Source of the DNA: Arthrobacter sp. C9C5
Lineage (GTDB): Bacteria > Actinomycetota > Actinomycetes > Actinomycetales > Micrococcaceae
Reading direction: 5' to 3'
Length of the DNA: 64,000 nt
Assembly: GCF_013359735.1 (NCBI RefSeq)
Contig: NZ_JABFMX010000006.1
Location: forward strand, 69,990-133,989
Part shown: positions 26,023 to 35,594 of the stretch, piece after piece
How the letters are laid out: each line of letters starts with the position of its first letter
How positions within the stretch are numbered: position 1 is the stretch's first letter
Translations under genes and position numbers: made by a program
Notes under the pieces: model-generated
Told to the model about the DNA's origin: nothing
Database searches by the model: none
Seen by the model: only the letters and a program-made list of their open reading frames with translations

Positions 26023-27353
26023 GCGCCGCGGCGGCCGCAGGTACAAACACCGCGGTATTCGAGCAGGTCGTTTCGCCGAGCCTGGACGCTGAACTGTCCG
26101 CGCTGGATCCGGAGATCGCCGCGAAGATCGACGCCGAGCTCACCCGCCAGCGCGACGGGCTGGAAATGATCGCCTCGGAAAACCACACCGCCAAGGCCGT
26201 CATGCAGGCGCAGGGCTCGGTGCTGACCAATAAGTACGCCGAGGGCTACCCGGGCAAGCGCTACTACGGCGGCTGCGAACACGTCGACGTCGTCGAGCAG
26301 CTCGCGATCGACCGGGTCAAGGCCCTGTTCGGTGCCGAGTACGCCAACGTCCAGCCGCACTCCGGCGCGCAGGCCAATGCCTCGGTCATGCACGCCCTGA
26401 TCCGTCCGGGCGACACCATCATGGGCCTGAACCTGGCACACGGCGGCCACCTGACCCACGGCATGAAGATCAACTTCTCCGGCCGGCTGTACAACGTGAT
26501 CCCGTACCAGGTCCGGGAGGATGACCACCGGATCGACATGGCCGAGGTGGAGCGCCTGGCCCAGGAGCACAAGCCGCAGCTCATCGTTGCCGGCTGGTCC
26601 GCCTACGCCCGCCAGCTCGACTTCGCGGAGTTCCGTCGGATCGCCGACTCGGTGGGGGCCTACCTGATGGTGGACATGGCCCACTTCGCCGGCCTCGTGG
26701 CCGCCGGACTGCACCCGTCACCGGTGCCGCACGCGCACGTCACCACCTCCACCACGCACAAGACCCTCGCCGGTCCGCGCGGCGGCATCATTCTCTCCAA
26801 CGACGCCGACATCGCCAAGAAAATCAACTCGGCTGTGTTCCCGGGCCAGCAGGGCGGCCCGCTGGAGCACGTCATCGCCGGCAAGGCCGTGGCGTTCAAG
26901 ATCGCTGCCTCGCCCGAGTTCAAGGAACGCCAGGAACGTGTCCTGGCCGGCGCCCGGATCCTCGCCGAGCGCCTCGTCCAGCCGGACGTTACCGCCAAGG
27001 GGATCTCCGTGATCTCCGGCGGCACCGACGTGCACCTGGTCCTTGTGGACCTGCGCAACTGCGAGCTCAACGGGCAGGAAGCCGAGGACCGCCTCGCGGA
27101 AATCGACATCACCGTCAACCGCAACGCCGTCCCGTTCGACCCGCGCCCGCCGATGGTCACCTCGGGGCTGCGGATCGGCACCCCGGCGCTGGCCACCCGC
27201 GGCTTCGGCGAGGCCGCGTTTGCCGAGGTTGCGGATATCATCGCTGAGGCGCTGACCGCCGACGCCGGAGCGGACCTGTCCGGTCTGCGCTCCCGCGTCG
27301 AAGCCCTCGCTGCCGCCCACCCGCTCTACCCCTCGGTTGATAACCTAGGCTGA
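26019..27353 (+). CDS. glyA: Serine hydroxymethyltransferase
   Basis: GlyA interconverts serine and glycine with tetrahydrofolate and is PLP-dependent. The 444-residue protein has the SHMT hallmarks: [39 protein letters not shown], the PLP lysine in [15 protein letters not shown], and a C-terminal [16 protein letters not shown]. The GTG start overlaps the gcvH stop, and the first about 15 residues are a variable extension. Its place between gcvH and sdaA links glycine cleavage to serine metabolism. Confidence 0.97.
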   Translation: MSAAAAAGTNTAVFEQVVSPSLDAELSALDPEIAAKIDAELTRQRDGLEMIASENHTAKAVMQAQGSVLTNKYAEGYPGKRYYGGCEHVDVVEQLAIDRVKALFGAEYANVQPHSGAQANASVMHALIRPGDTIMGLNLAHGGHLTHGMKINFSGRLYNVIPYQVREDDHRIDMAEVERLAQEHKPQLIVAGWSAYARQLDFAEFRRIADSVGAYLMVDMAHFAGLVAAGLHPSPVPHAHVTTSTTHKTLAGPRGGIILSNDADIAKKINSAVFPGQQGGPLEHVIAGKAVAFKIAASPEFKERQERVLAGARILAERLVQPDVTAKGISVISGGTDVHLVLVDLRNCELNGQEAEDRLAEIDITVNRNAVPFDPRPPMVTSGLRIGTPALATRGFGEAAFAEVADIIAEALTADAGADLSGLRSRVEALAAAHPLYPSVDNLG

Positions 27354-27407
27354 CCGCTTCCCGGGGCCGATCTCTTTCCGGTTTGGCTCCGGGCCCGGCG
27401 GACCGGA

Positions 27408-27457
27408 CTTTTCACGCGTGCTGCTCCTTCGTCGCTTTGACGCACGCTTTCGAAAAG
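27408..27457. repeat. Palindromic repeat E2
   Basis: Compact copy of the E family between glyA and sdaA. Outer arms CTTTTC (27408-27413) and GAAAAG (27452-27457) enclose ACGCGTGC and GCACGC, with a centre close to that of E3 (CTGCTCCTTCGTCGCTTTGA). It may also act as a terminator or attenuator in the glyA-sdaA gap. The rest of that 179-base gap shows nothing else. Confidence 0.75.
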
Positions 27458-27532
27458 CCCGGCTCCGCCGGCCCGTCGAGGGCAGCATACCTGCCGCTCC
27501 AACCCCACATTTATCCAGTTAGGAACCCGGCC

Positions 27533-28945
27533 ATGGCTGTTGGCGTCTTTGATCTTTTTTCCATTGGGATCGGGCCTTCGAGTTCGCATACCGTGGGACC
27601 GATGCGGGCCGCCGCCGTCTTTGCCGAGGAGCTCAAGGCCTCGGGGAATCTGGACCGCGTGGCGTCGCTGCGCGTGGACCTCTACGGGTCCCTCGCCGCC
27701 ACCGGCCACGGCCACGGCACCATGACTGCCATCCTGCTCGGGCTCGAGGGATTCCACCCGGAGAAGATCCTCCCCGAGGAAGTCGAGGACCGGCTGGCCG
27801 CCATTGCCCAGACGGGCACCCTGCAACTGGCCGGATCCGTCGCCTTGCCCTACGGCGTGAAGGACATGGTGCTGCGCCCGCTGACCATCCTGCCCCGGCA
27901 CACCAACGGCATGACGTTCACGGTGTCCGACGCCGACGGCGCCGTCGTGCACAGCGCCACCTTCTTCTCCGTCGGGGGCGGTTTCATCGTCCGCGAGGGC
28001 GAGGAGGACGCGGCGCTGAAGGAACTCGCAGAGTCCAAGAAGGAACTCCCGCTGCCGTTCCGCACGGCCGCTGAACTGCTGGGCCGCTGCCAGTCCAAAG
28101 GGCTCTCGATCGGCGAGATCATGTTCGTCAACGAGCGCGCCTCCCGCACCGAAGAAGAGATCCGCGAAGGCCTCCTGCACATCTACTCCGTGATGGAAGG
28201 CTGCGTCGAGGTCAGCCTCAAGCGCGAGGGGTTGCTCCCGGGCGGGCTCAAGGTCCGGCGTCGGGCCCCCGACTGGCACGAACGGCTGATGAAGGAAAAC
28301 CGCGGCCAGGACCCCGACTATCGGGACCCGAAGTACTGGCAGGAATGGGTAAACCTGATCGCGCTCGCCGTAAATGAGGAAAACGCCTCGGGCGGCCGAG
28401 TCGTCACGGCGCCCACCAACGGCGCCGCGGGTATCATTCCGGCCGTGCTTTACTACGCCCTGCACTTCGCCCCCGGCATGGACAAAGCCACCCAGCAGGA
28501 CCGCGACGACGTCGTGGTCAAATTCCTGCTGACCGCCGGAGCCATCGGGGTGCTGTACAAGGAACAGGCCTCGATCTCCGGCGCGGAGGTGGGCTGCCAG
28601 GGCGAGGTGGGTTCGGCGTCGTCAATGGCGGCCGCCGGCCTGGCCGAGGTCATGGGCGGAACGCCCCAGCAGGTGGAGAACGCCGCCGAGATCGCGATGG
28701 AGCACAACCTCGGCTTGACCTGCGACCCGATCGGCGGACTGGTGCAGATCCCGTGCATCGAGCGCAACGCCATCGCCGCGGCCAAGGCGATCAACGCCGC
28801 CAAGATGGCCCTCTGGGGCGACGGCTCACACCGCGTGTCGCTCGACGAGGTAATCGTGACCATGCGCGAGACCGGCAAGGACATGAGCTCCAAGTACAAG
28901 GAAACCGCCATGGGCGGCCTCGCCGTCAACGTGGTGGAGTGCTGA
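27533..28945 (+). CDS. sdaA: L-serine ammonia-lyase (L-serine deaminase), iron-sulfur type
   Basis: SdaA converts L-serine to pyruvate and ammonia using a [4Fe-4S] cluster. The 470-residue single-chain enzyme starts [20 protein letters not shown], the conserved beta-domain start, and contains the cluster cysteines in [20 protein letters not shown] and [20 protein letters not shown]. The start was set at 27533 because homology begins exactly there and AGGAA lies upstream. Downstream of glyA it would drain serine made from glycine into central metabolism. It converges on tspO with a 4-base gap. Confidence 0.96.
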   Translation: MAVGVFDLFSIGIGPSSSHTVGPMRAAAVFAEELKASGNLDRVASLRVDLYGSLAATGHGHGTMTAILLGLEGFHPEKILPEEVEDRLAAIAQTGTLQLAGSVALPYGVKDMVLRPLTILPRHTNGMTFTVSDADGAVVHSATFFSVGGGFIVREGEEDAALKELAESKKELPLPFRTAAELLGRCQSKGLSIGEIMFVNERASRTEEEIREGLLHIYSVMEGCVEVSLKREGLLPGGLKVRRRAPDWHERLMKENRGQDPDYRDPKYWQEWVNLIALAVNEENASGGRVVTAPTNGAAGIIPAVLYYALHFAPGMDKATQQDRDDVVVKFLLTAGAIGVLYKEQASISGAEVGCQGEVGSASSMAAAGLAEVMGGTPQQVENAAEIAMEHNLGLTCDPIGGLVQIPCIERNAIAAAKAINAAKMALWGDGSHRVSLDEVIVTMRETGKDMSSKYKETAMGGLAVNVVEC

Positions 28946-28949
28946 TTTC

Positions 28950-29504
28950 CTAGTTGTTCAGTGCCGCCCACAGATTCAGTGACGAGGCGAACACAATCCA
29001 GGACAGGTAGGGGAGCAGCAGCAGCCCGGCGGTGCGGCTGATCGGGCCGAAACGCAGTATGGTGGCAGCCACCGCGACCGCCAGCGACACGATGATGACG
29101 AGGCCGATCCACAGCGCGGGGGAACCCAGCGCGGGGTACAGGCCAAAGAAGACCGGGGTCCACAGCATGTTCAGCACCAGCTGCACGGCGTAGACGGTGA
29201 GTGCGGCCCTGGTGCCTTCCGCCCGGCTGCGCCAGACCAGCCATGCCGCCACGGCCATCGCGATGTAGAGGATCGTCCAGACCGGCCCGAAGAGCCAGTT
29301 CGGCGGGGACCACGGGGCCTTGTCCGCGGCCGCGTACCATCCGTCGACGTTGCTGGCGCTGGCCAGTCCGCCGAGCGCCGCCACGAGGGCCGAAGCGCCC
29401 AGCAGCACCAGCAGGGCCAGCGCCTCGACACCGGGCCGGCGCTTCCCGGCCCCGCGCGGACGGAACTGCCGGCGGACGGCTGACGGTTCCGGCTGCGCAT
29501 CCAT
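28950..29504 (-). CDS. TspO/MBR family membrane protein
   Basis: TspO proteins are five-helix membrane proteins that bind porphyrins and related ligands and are linked to stress and tetrapyrrole handling. The 184-residue product has a basic N-terminal tail, then five hydrophobic segments and the family signature [20 protein letters not shown] near residue 62. The C-terminal helix ([19 protein letters not shown]) matches. The start was set at the ATG at 29504, because the longer upstream frame enters non-coding sequence that overlaps the next promoter. It is divergent from the FemX gene. Confidence 0.93.
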   Translation of the reverse strand: MDAQPEPSAVRRQFRPRGAGKRRPGVEALALLVLLGASALVAALGGLASASNVDGWYAAADKAPWSPPNWLFGPVWTILYIAMAVAAWLVWRSRAEGTRAALTVYAVQLVLNMLWTPVFFGLYPALGSPALWIGLVIIVSLAVAVAATILRFGPISRTAGLLLLPYLSWIVFASSLNLWAALNN

Positions 29505-29589
29505 ACCTTCAGCGTAACCCCGGTGCGACGGCCGGCACAGGGCCGCGGCGCCCTGACAGCCGCCGGCCTCCCGATAGACTTGATGCTGC

Positions 29590-30714
29590 ATGCCAGCCAT
29601 GCCGCCGAAGCTCGTTCCGCAAAGATTGGATACCGCACCCTTGCGAGAATTCACTGCCCGCTTTGCCTCCGCCGAAGAGGTTGCCAACTGGGACGCCCAC
29701 GTCACCGCGAACCCCAACGGCGGGAATCTGCTTCAATCCGAGGCCTTCGCCGAGGTCAAGCAGCACTTCGGCTGGAAGCCCCTCCACCTGGTCTATGAGA
29801 CGGCCGACTACACGAGCTACAACCTGGTCCTGGAGAAGTCCTTCCCCGTCCTCGGCAAGCTCTGGTACCTCATCAAGGGCCCGGATGTCGCCTCGGTGGA
29901 GGACATCCCCGGCATCGCGGCCGCCAACGCCGACTTCGTCAAGCGCGCCCGGCTGAGGGTGTTCGCCATCAAGATCGAGCCCGACATCGTCCTGTCGGAG
30001 GACGCGCGGCGCGTCATCGAAGGCGCGGGCCTGGTCAAGACCCACAACCTGCAGCCCAACGACTCCACCGCGCTGCTGGACATCTCGCCGCAGGAAAACC
30101 AGCTGCTGCGCAACCTGCATTCCCGCGGCCGCAACGCCGTCCGGCGGGCCATCCGCGAAGAGGTCGAGGTCCACAACGTGGAGCCGACCGAAGAGAACTT
30201 CCGGGCGATGTACGCGCTGATGACCAACACCGTGGAGGCCAAGTCCCAGGTCCGGGTCCGCGAGTACGAGTACTACCGCCAGTTTTGGACCAACTTCGTG
30301 GACCGCGGCCAGGGCCGGCTGCTCTTCGTCTATGAAAACGGCGTGCCCTCCGTGGGGGCCTTCGTGATCAACTACGGACGCAAGGGTACCTACAAGGACG
30401 GTGGTTCCCTGCAGAAGCGCAGCCAGTACGGCGACTCGCACCTGGTCCAGTGGACGGCCATCAACCAGCTCAAGGAACTCGGCTGCACCGAATACGACTT
30501 CTGCGGCACGCCGCCCAGCGACAAGCTGAAGGACACGTCCAACCCGTTCCACGGCCTCGGCCTGTTCAAGACCAGCTTCAGCAAGACCGTCACGGACTTC
30601 GTCGGCTGCTACGACCAGGTCCTGAGCCCGCTGAAGTACAAGGCCTGGATGGCCGCCGGGGAGCGCGTCGCCCGCCAGCTGTACACGCGGCGCACGGGCC
30701 AGCAGTTCTACTAG
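29590..30714 (+). CDS. FemABX-type peptidoglycan interpeptide bridge aminoacyltransferase
   Basis: Such enzymes use aminoacyl-tRNA to add amino acids to the lipid II stem peptide; Arthrobacter-type walls have interpeptide bridges. The 374-residue protein has two GNAT-like halves. Visible signatures are GGNLLQSEAFAEVKQHFGWK near residue 50, LHSRGRNAVRRAIREEVEV at the domain junction, and DGGSLQKRSQYGDSHLVQWT with YDFCGTPPSDK toward the C-terminus. It lacks the coiled-coil arm of FemA. ATGs at 29590 and 29599 are both plausible starts. The amino acid added is unknown. Confidence 0.9.
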   Translation: MPAMPPKLVPQRLDTAPLREFTARFASAEEVANWDAHVTANPNGGNLLQSEAFAEVKQHFGWKPLHLVYETADYTSYNLVLEKSFPVLGKLWYLIKGPDVASVEDIPGIAAANADFVKRARLRVFAIKIEPDIVLSEDARRVIEGAGLVKTHNLQPNDSTALLDISPQENQLLRNLHSRGRNAVRRAIREEVEVHNVEPTEENFRAMYALMTNTVEAKSQVRVREYEYYRQFWTNFVDRGQGRLLFVYENGVPSVGAFVINYGRKGTYKDGGSLQKRSQYGDSHLVQWTAINQLKELGCTEYDFCGTPPSDKLKDTSNPFHGLGLFKTSFSKTVTDFVGCYDQVLSPLKYKAWMAAGERVARQLYTRRTGQQFY

Positions 30715-30745
30715 ACCGCCCGCAAGGTGAAATGAGGAGGCCGGA

Positions 30746-32242
30746 ATGACCAAACCACCCGACGGCCGCCGCGGGCCGCAGACGGACGGCCTGCCCCGGA
30801 CCGAGCCGATGTCGCCCATGCAGGTGCGCCAGAACGCCGCCGCCAAACGCATGCTCCGCAGGCTGGTCCAGGGTGAGAACCCGCCCACGGCGCCGCTGAG
30901 CATCGTCGACCGGCTGGCCGGCAGCCCTTACGCCAACCCGATGATCCAGGTCGGAGGCGTGGACACCTCCGCCCGCAAGACCATCGACTTCGCCCTCAAG
31001 CTGGCCGAATCGATGTTCCGCTACGGCGCCGGTGCCCTCGAAGTGGAGACCAGCATCATTGCCATCACCGCCGCGCTGGGGCTGAAGAACATCGAGGTGG
31101 ACATCACCAACCAGTCGGTGGCCATCAACTATGCGCCGAAGGACCAGACGCCCATCTCGCTGCTGCGCGTGGTGCGGTCCTGGACCAACAACTACGCCGG
31201 CCTCGCCCAGGTCCACCAGCTGGTCACGGACATCGTGGCAGGCGGCGTGGGCCGCGAGGAAGCGGTGCGACGGCTCGAGGAGATCACGCACAGCTCGAAG
31301 CCCTTCCCGCGCTGGATGGTCACCGTGGCCTTCGGCGTCTTCTCCGCGGTGTTTGTCGGCGTGCTGGGCGGAGGCGTGGCCGCCTCCGGCATCGCCTTCC
31401 TGTCCAACCTGCTGATCAGCCTGCTGGCGCGGCAGCTGGGCCGCTGGCGCACCCCGGACTTCTTCATCACGGCCTCATGCTCCTTCGTCGTCACCCTGAT
31501 CGCCCTGCTGCTGTGGCGCTTCGGGAGCCCGCTGGGGATCCAGATAGCCCCCGCCATCGTGGTAGTCGGCGGAATCCTGCTGCTGCTGCCCACCGGACGG
31601 CTCGTCTCCTCGGTGCAGGACGCCATCAACGGCTTCCCGGTGACCGCGGCCGGCCGGTTCCTGTCCACCATGCTGACCTTCGGTGCGCTGGTCGCCGGGA
31701 TCGCGGTCGGCTTCGTGGTGGGGGCCATGACCGGCATGCAGTCCATCGACGTCACCGAGACATTCCCGCCTAAGTATCCTTTGTGGGTGCTGGTTCCGCT
31801 GGTGGCCATCGCCGTCGTCGCGATCGGCGTCACCGAGCAGACCTCGCTGAAGCTGTTGCTGCCGACGGCGGCCGTCGGCGTCGTCGGTCATCTGGTGCTG
31901 ATCGGCGGCACGGCCATCGGCATCGGTCCCCGGTTCGCGCCGGCCCTCGCCGCCGTGGTCATCGGCCTCCTGGCCCGCGTGGTGGCGCTCCGGATGGGGG
32001 CCCCGCAGCTGGTCGTGGCTGTGCCGGCGGCGCTCATCCTGCTGCCGGGCCTGACTATATTCCGTTCCATGTATGTATTGACGATTGAAGAGTCCGAGAT
32101 CCTGATGGGGGCCGGCGGGATGCTCAACGCCGGGGCGATCGTGCTCGGCGTCGCGGCCGGCATTGTTCTCGGCGACACCCTCGCCCGGCCGCTGACCCGG
32201 AGCCTGGCCAGCAACGAGCGGCGCCGCGCCCGCCGCCGCTAA
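30746..32242 (+). CDS. ThrE-type threonine/serine exporter
   Basis: ThrE (first described in Corynebacterium glutamicum) exports threonine and serine by proton motive force. The 498-residue product has a cytoplasmic N-terminal ThrE domain (residues about 60-190, with ALKLAESMFRYGAGALEVET and the start of the second motif ITAALGLKNIEVDITNQSVA), about ten membrane helices, and a fused ThrE_2 C-terminal part, the usual single-chain form. A GGAGG site lies 5 bases before the ATG at 30746. It follows the FemX gene by 31 bases. A role in balancing serine next to the gcv-glyA-sdaA module is suggestive but inferred. Confidence 0.92.
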   Translation: MTKPPDGRRGPQTDGLPRTEPMSPMQVRQNAAAKRMLRRLVQGENPPTAPLSIVDRLAGSPYANPMIQVGGVDTSARKTIDFALKLAESMFRYGAGALEVETSIIAITAALGLKNIEVDITNQSVAINYAPKDQTPISLLRVVRSWTNNYAGLAQVHQLVTDIVAGGVGREEAVRRLEEITHSSKPFPRWMVTVAFGVFSAVFVGVLGGGVAASGIAFLSNLLISLLARQLGRWRTPDFFITASCSFVVTLIALLLWRFGSPLGIQIAPAIVVVGGILLLLPTGRLVSSVQDAINGFPVTAAGRFLSTMLTFGALVAGIAVGFVVGAMTGMQSIDVTETFPPKYPLWVLVPLVAIAVVAIGVTEQTSLKLLLPTAAVGVVGHLVLIGGTAIGIGPRFAPALAAVVIGLLARVVALRMGAPQLVVAVPAALILLPGLTIFRSMYVLTIEESEILMGAGGMLNAGAIVLGVAAGIVLGDTLARPLTRSLASNERRRARRR

Positions 32243-32286
32243 CGACGGCGAAGATGGCTCGTCTGCCGGCAGCCTGAGCCGCCGAG

Positions 32287-32371
32287 GTTTCCCACCTTTG
32301 CCGGACTCCGACGGCGTGTCAGCCCGCCGCGCCGGCCTGTCCCGGCGTCGTGGCGGCATAAGTGGGGAAAC
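32287..32371. repeat. Imperfect palindrome H3 downstream of thrE
   Basis: Left arm GTTTCCCACCTTTGCCG (32287-32303) and right arm CGGCATAAGTGGGGAAAC (32354-32371) pair with few mismatches around a G+C-rich centre. The complement of the right arm, GTTTCCCCACTTATGCCG, shares the CACTTATG core and overall design with palindromes H1 and H2. It lies between the convergent thrE and ferric-reductase genes, so it may also terminate both. Confidence 0.6.
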
Positions 32372-32408
32372 TCCGCGGCGCCAGCCCGCGTTAGCCGAGG
32401 ATGGTTGG

Positions 32409-33248
32409 CTAGATCTTGCCGATCGGCAGCTTCTTTTCGGCCTGGAAGTCGTCCTCCACCCGGCCGCTGGCCCAGTACCCGGAGAGCGAGACCTGGCCCC
32501 GTTCGAGGCCTCGGTCGGCGAAGAACACCGGGCGCAGGCCCTTCATGTAGCCGCGCTCCCCGTGCGCGAAGACGTGCACTCGGCCCTCCGGCCATAGCGC
32601 GTCGCGTACTGCGTCCACCAGCAGGGTCCCGCTTCCGGCCGGAGTCCCGCGGCGCAGCAGCCAGCGCAGTTCCACACCGGCGGGGGCGTCGATCGCCAGG
32701 ACGTCGGCGTCGCTGTCCACCTCCAGGAAGGCCAGGCCGCGGGCGTCCCGGGGGAGTGACTCGATCGCGGCGCTGATCGCCGGCAGGGCGGACTCGTCGC
32801 CCGCGAAGAGGTACCAGTCCGCCGCCGGGTCCGGGTTGTAGCCCCCGCCCGGGCCGGTGAAGACAAGGCTGTCCCCGGCCTGGGCGGAGGCGGCCCACGG
32901 GCCGGCCAGGCCCTCGTCCCCGTGGATGACGAAGTCGATCGCCAGTTCGGCCGCCGCCTCGTCGACCCAACGGACCGTGTAGGTCCGGGTGTGCGGCCAC
33001 TCTTCCCGCGGGTGGGACTCCCGGATGGCCCAGAGGTCCAGCGGCTGCGGATAGTCGACCCCCGGCTGCGGGAACGCGATCTTGACGTACCGGTCCACAT
33101 AGCCGTTGTTGACGAAGGCGGCGAAACCAGGGCCGCCGGCGATGATCCGGACCATGTGCGGCGAGAGCTGCTCGCGGCGCAGGACCGTGAGGTTGGTCTG
33201 CGGCCGGGAGTTCCGGTTGGCGGTGGTGGTGGCGGGGACGGAAGTCAT
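32409..33248 (-). CDS. Siderophore-interacting protein (NAD(P)H-dependent ferric-siderophore reductase)
   Basis: These cytoplasmic flavoproteins reduce ferric siderophores to release iron. The 279-residue protein has the N-terminal FAD-binding domain (LTVLRREQLSPHMVRIIAGG, then HTRTYTVRW, the RxYT(V/I)R FAD motif, and AGPWAASAQAGDSLVFTGPG) and a C-terminal SIP domain (YLFAGDESALPAISAAIESL and GERGYMKGLRPVFFADRGL, then GYWASGR). The start at 33248 follows typical homologue length; a few codons upstream are also open. No iron box was found near it. It lies 26 bases downstream of the same-strand ung gene. Confidence 0.92.
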   Translation of the reverse strand: MTSVPATTTANRNSRPQTNLTVLRREQLSPHMVRIIAGGPGFAAFVNNGYVDRYVKIAFPQPGVDYPQPLDLWAIRESHPREEWPHTRTYTVRWVDEAAAELAIDFVIHGDEGLAGPWAASAQAGDSLVFTGPGGGYNPDPAADWYLFAGDESALPAISAAIESLPRDARGLAFLEVDSDADVLAIDAPAGVELRWLLRRGTPAGSGTLLVDAVRDALWPEGRVHVFAHGERGYMKGLRPVFFADRGLERGQVSLSGYWASGRVEDDFQAEKKLPIGKI

Positions 33249-33274
33249 GGAGCTAAGCCTAGCCAAGAACCGGG

Positions 33275-34051
33275 TCAGGGCAGGGGCGGCAGTTCCCAGT
33301 CCACGGTGCCGTCGCCCTGGGCGGTGAGCAGCTCATTGGCGCGGCTGAAGGGCCGCGAGCCGAAGAACCCGCGCGAGGCCGAGAGCGGGCTGGGGTGGGC
33401 GCTGGCGATCACGGCGGCGGAGCCCAGCAGCGGCCGCACGCCCTCCGCGTCCTTGCCCCAGAGGACCACCACGAGCGGCGCCGGGCTGCCGTCGTCGCGG
33501 TGCCGCTGCCCGACGGCCCTGATGGCGGCCGCCGTGACGGCCTCCCAGCCCTTGTTCCGGTGCGAACCGGCGGCTCCGGCCCGGACGCTGAGGACGCGGT
33601 TGAGCAGCAGCACACCCTGCTCCGCCCAGCGGCTGAGATCACCGTGGACGCGGGGCGGCAGCCCGAGGTCGGCGTCGAGCTCCTTATAGATATTGGCGAG
33701 GCTGCGCGGGATCGGCCGGGTGCCGCCGTCCACCGCGAAGGACAGCCCGACGGCGTGCCCCGGTGTGGGGTAGGGGTCCTGGCCCACAATCAGAACCCGC
33801 ACGCCGGAGAGCGGCTGCCGGAAGGCCCGGAGGATGTTCGACGGCGCCGGCAGCACCTCGTGGCCGTCGGCCGTCTCGGCGGCGAGGAACTCGAGGACCG
33901 ACCGCAGCTGCCCCTCGACCGGGGCCAACGCCGCGGCCCAGTCCGGCGCCACCAGCCCGTCCAGGGGAAGGCGCGCCATCGCCGCGAGGTCCACTGCCTC
34001 GGCGGCGGGGTCAAGTTCGAAGAGCGCATCGGGATTAAATGAATCAGGCAC
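33275..34051 (-). CDS. ung: Uracil-DNA glycosylase
   Basis: Ung removes uracil from DNA as the first step of base-excision repair. The 258-residue product is a family 1 enzyme: catalytic Asp in [20 protein letters not shown], the VVLWGKDA strand, and catalytic His in [20 protein letters not shown]. The length is slightly above the E. coli enzyme because of an N-terminal extension. It is divergent from the DUF3263 gene. Confidence 0.96.
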   Translation of the reverse strand: MPDSFNPDALFELDPAAEAVDLAAMARLPLDGLVAPDWAAALAPVEGQLRSVLEFLAAETADGHEVLPAPSNILRAFRQPLSGVRVLIVGQDPYPTPGHAVGLSFAVDGGTRPIPRSLANIYKELDADLGLPPRVHGDLSRWAEQGVLLLNRVLSVRAGAAGSHRNKGWEAVTAAAIRAVGQRHRDDGSPAPLVVVLWGKDAEGVRPLLGSAAVIASAHPSPLSASRGFFGSRPFSRANELLTAQGDGTVDWELPPLP

Positions 34052-34163
34052 GGCTTCATTCTCGCAGGAGCCCCGGACGCCGGCCGGGCCCGCTAAATGA
34101 CAAGCCTGTTATTCGGCCGTAACATGTGGGGGAGACCTATCGGAACGAACCTGGGAGTGTGCA

Positions 34164-34487
34164 GTGGCCGAAGCAGCACCCGAGTACCTGCCGGCGGATG
34201 ACGCCGACGCCGTGCTCGCGGCAGTCTTCGAGGACTCGCCGTTGAGCAGCCGGGAGCAGCAGATGCTTGCCCTGGAGCGGCAGTGGTGGAAGTACGCCGG
34301 CGCCAAGGAACAAGCCATCCGGGAACTCTTTGACCTCTCCGCCACGCACTACTACCAGATCCTCAACGCCCTGATCGACACCGAGGCGGCGCTGGCCCAC
34401 GATCCCATGCTGGTCAAGAGATTGCGTAGACTACGTACGTCACGACAACGTGCCCGCACTGCACGCCGTTTGGGCTCGGACGCGTAA
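34164..34487 (+). CDS. DUF3263 family protein
   Basis: This 107-residue protein matches actinobacterial DUF3263: SSREQQMLALERQWWKYAGA, then KEQAIRELFDLSATHYYQIL followed by NALID. The central part looks like a helix-turn-helix, so DNA binding is possible but untested. The GTG at 34164 follows TGGGAG. In Mycobacterium tuberculosis the DUF3263 gene Rv0430 lies just before the LytR_C gene virR (Rv0431) and near groEL2; the same order is seen here. No function is assigned. Confidence 0.85.
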   Translation: MAEAAPEYLPADDADAVLAAVFEDSPLSSREQQMLALERQWWKYAGAKEQAIRELFDLSATHYYQILNALIDTEAALAHDPMLVKRLRRLRTSRQRARTARRLGSDA

Positions 34488-34578
34488 GAGCGCGTGAAGT
34501 CCGGCCGCAAACGCGGAAATCCGCGCGGATTCCGGCGGCGGGCCATCAGCCAGAAATCAGCAAGGACGTCGTTTTACC

Positions 34579-35217
34579 ATGACCAAGTACGCTCGGGATG
34601 AATTTGATCGGGTCCCGGAGGCCTCCACGCGCCAGGGTGTCCACCGGACAGTCGCCGCTCCCGGAGCCCGCCGTCTGGGCCCCGTCCTCGCCACTGGCGC
34701 CGCGGCCCTGGTAGTCGGCCTCGTCGCCTTCCTCCTGCTGCCTAACCTGGGCTTTGGTCCCGCCGGCGGCTCGGCCATGACCGCGGACCAGGCCAGCAAC
34801 AACGCCGCGGCGTCGCAGGCACCCACCACCGCCGCGGCGGGCAGTACGCCGTCCGCCAGCAGCACGCCGACCGGCAGCCTTGCGCCGGCAGCCTCCAAGC
34901 CAACCCCCTCGGCCACCCCCTCGGCCACGAGGACCGGTGCCGTGGACAAGACGCAACCGGTGGCCGTCTACAACGCAACCGGGACGGCGGGCCTGGCCGG
35001 CCGGATCGGCTCCACGGTCACCGCCGCCGGCTGGGCCGCCGGCCCGCTCGGCAACTGGGGCGGCGCACCCCAGCAGACCTCCGTGGTCTTCTACAACGGC
35101 CCGGCCCAGAAGGCCAACGCCGAAGAGCTGGGCTCGCTCCTCGGAATCGGCACCCTGGTGGATTCGGCCGAATTCCAGATGCCGCTGGTCATCGTCCTCG
35201 GCCCCGGTTTCAATTAG
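34579..35217 (+). CDS. Membrane-anchored LytR C-terminal domain protein (VirR-like)
   Basis: A 212-residue protein with a basic cytoplasmic tail, one membrane helix (residues about 35-56, GPVLATGAAALVVGLVAFLL), a Ser/Thr/Ala/Pro-rich extracytoplasmic linker, and a LytR_C domain (PF13399) in the last 95 residues (VAVYNATGTAGLAGRIGSTV, VVFYNGPAQKANAEELGSLL). The domain lacks the LCP catalytic part, so it is not a wall-ligase. The M. tuberculosis counterpart VirR influences envelope integrity and vesicle release; transfer of that role is inference. It follows DUF3263 and precedes a cold-shock gene. Confidence 0.83.
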   Translation: MTKYARDEFDRVPEASTRQGVHRTVAAPGARRLGPVLATGAAALVVGLVAFLLLPNLGFGPAGGSAMTADQASNNAAASQAPTTAAAGSTPSASSTPTGSLAPAASKPTPSATPSATRTGAVDKTQPVAVYNATGTAGLAGRIGSTVTAAGWAAGPLGNWGGAPQQTSVVFYNGPAQKANAEELGSLLGIGTLVDSAEFQMPLVIVLGPGFN

Positions 35218-35390
35218 CCACAGTCTGGCCGCCGGCTTCGGTTACGCCTGAATAACTATTCCCGGCCGGGCCGGGACCCTGCCCGGGAACGGGTGGAAGG
35301 CTGTGGGTAGAGTGTCTGCGGACTTCGTTTCGCATACCGCGGCGCACATTGGGGTGGGCCGTTAGCAAGCTAGCTGAAAGTGTGGAGAAC

Positions 35391-35594
35391 ATGGCATTGG
35401 GGACCGTCAAGTGGTTCAACGCAGAAAAAGGCTACGGCTTCATTACCGTCGACAGCTCCGGGGCCGACGTCTTCGTGCACTGGTCCGCGATCGCGGGCGA
35501 GGGCTACCGCGCTTTGGCTGAGGGCCAGCGGGTGGAACTGGAAGTCGGCGAGGGCGAGAAGGGCCCGCAGGCCGAAAGCGTCCGGCCCGCCTAG
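35391..35594 (+). CDS. Cold-shock domain protein (CspA type)
   Basis: A 67-residue nucleic-acid chaperone. RNP1 (KGYGFI) and RNP2 (DVFVHW) motifs are intact in [18 protein letters not shown] and [20 protein letters not shown]. The ATG at 35391 gives the exact family length. About 170 bases of leader lie upstream, which in csp genes often carry RNA structure, but no known element was recognised. The GTG start of the next gene overlaps its stop codon. Confidence 0.96.
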   Translation: MALGTVKWFNAEKGYGFITVDSSGADVFVHWSAIAGEGYRALAEGQRVELEVGEGEKGPQAESVRPA

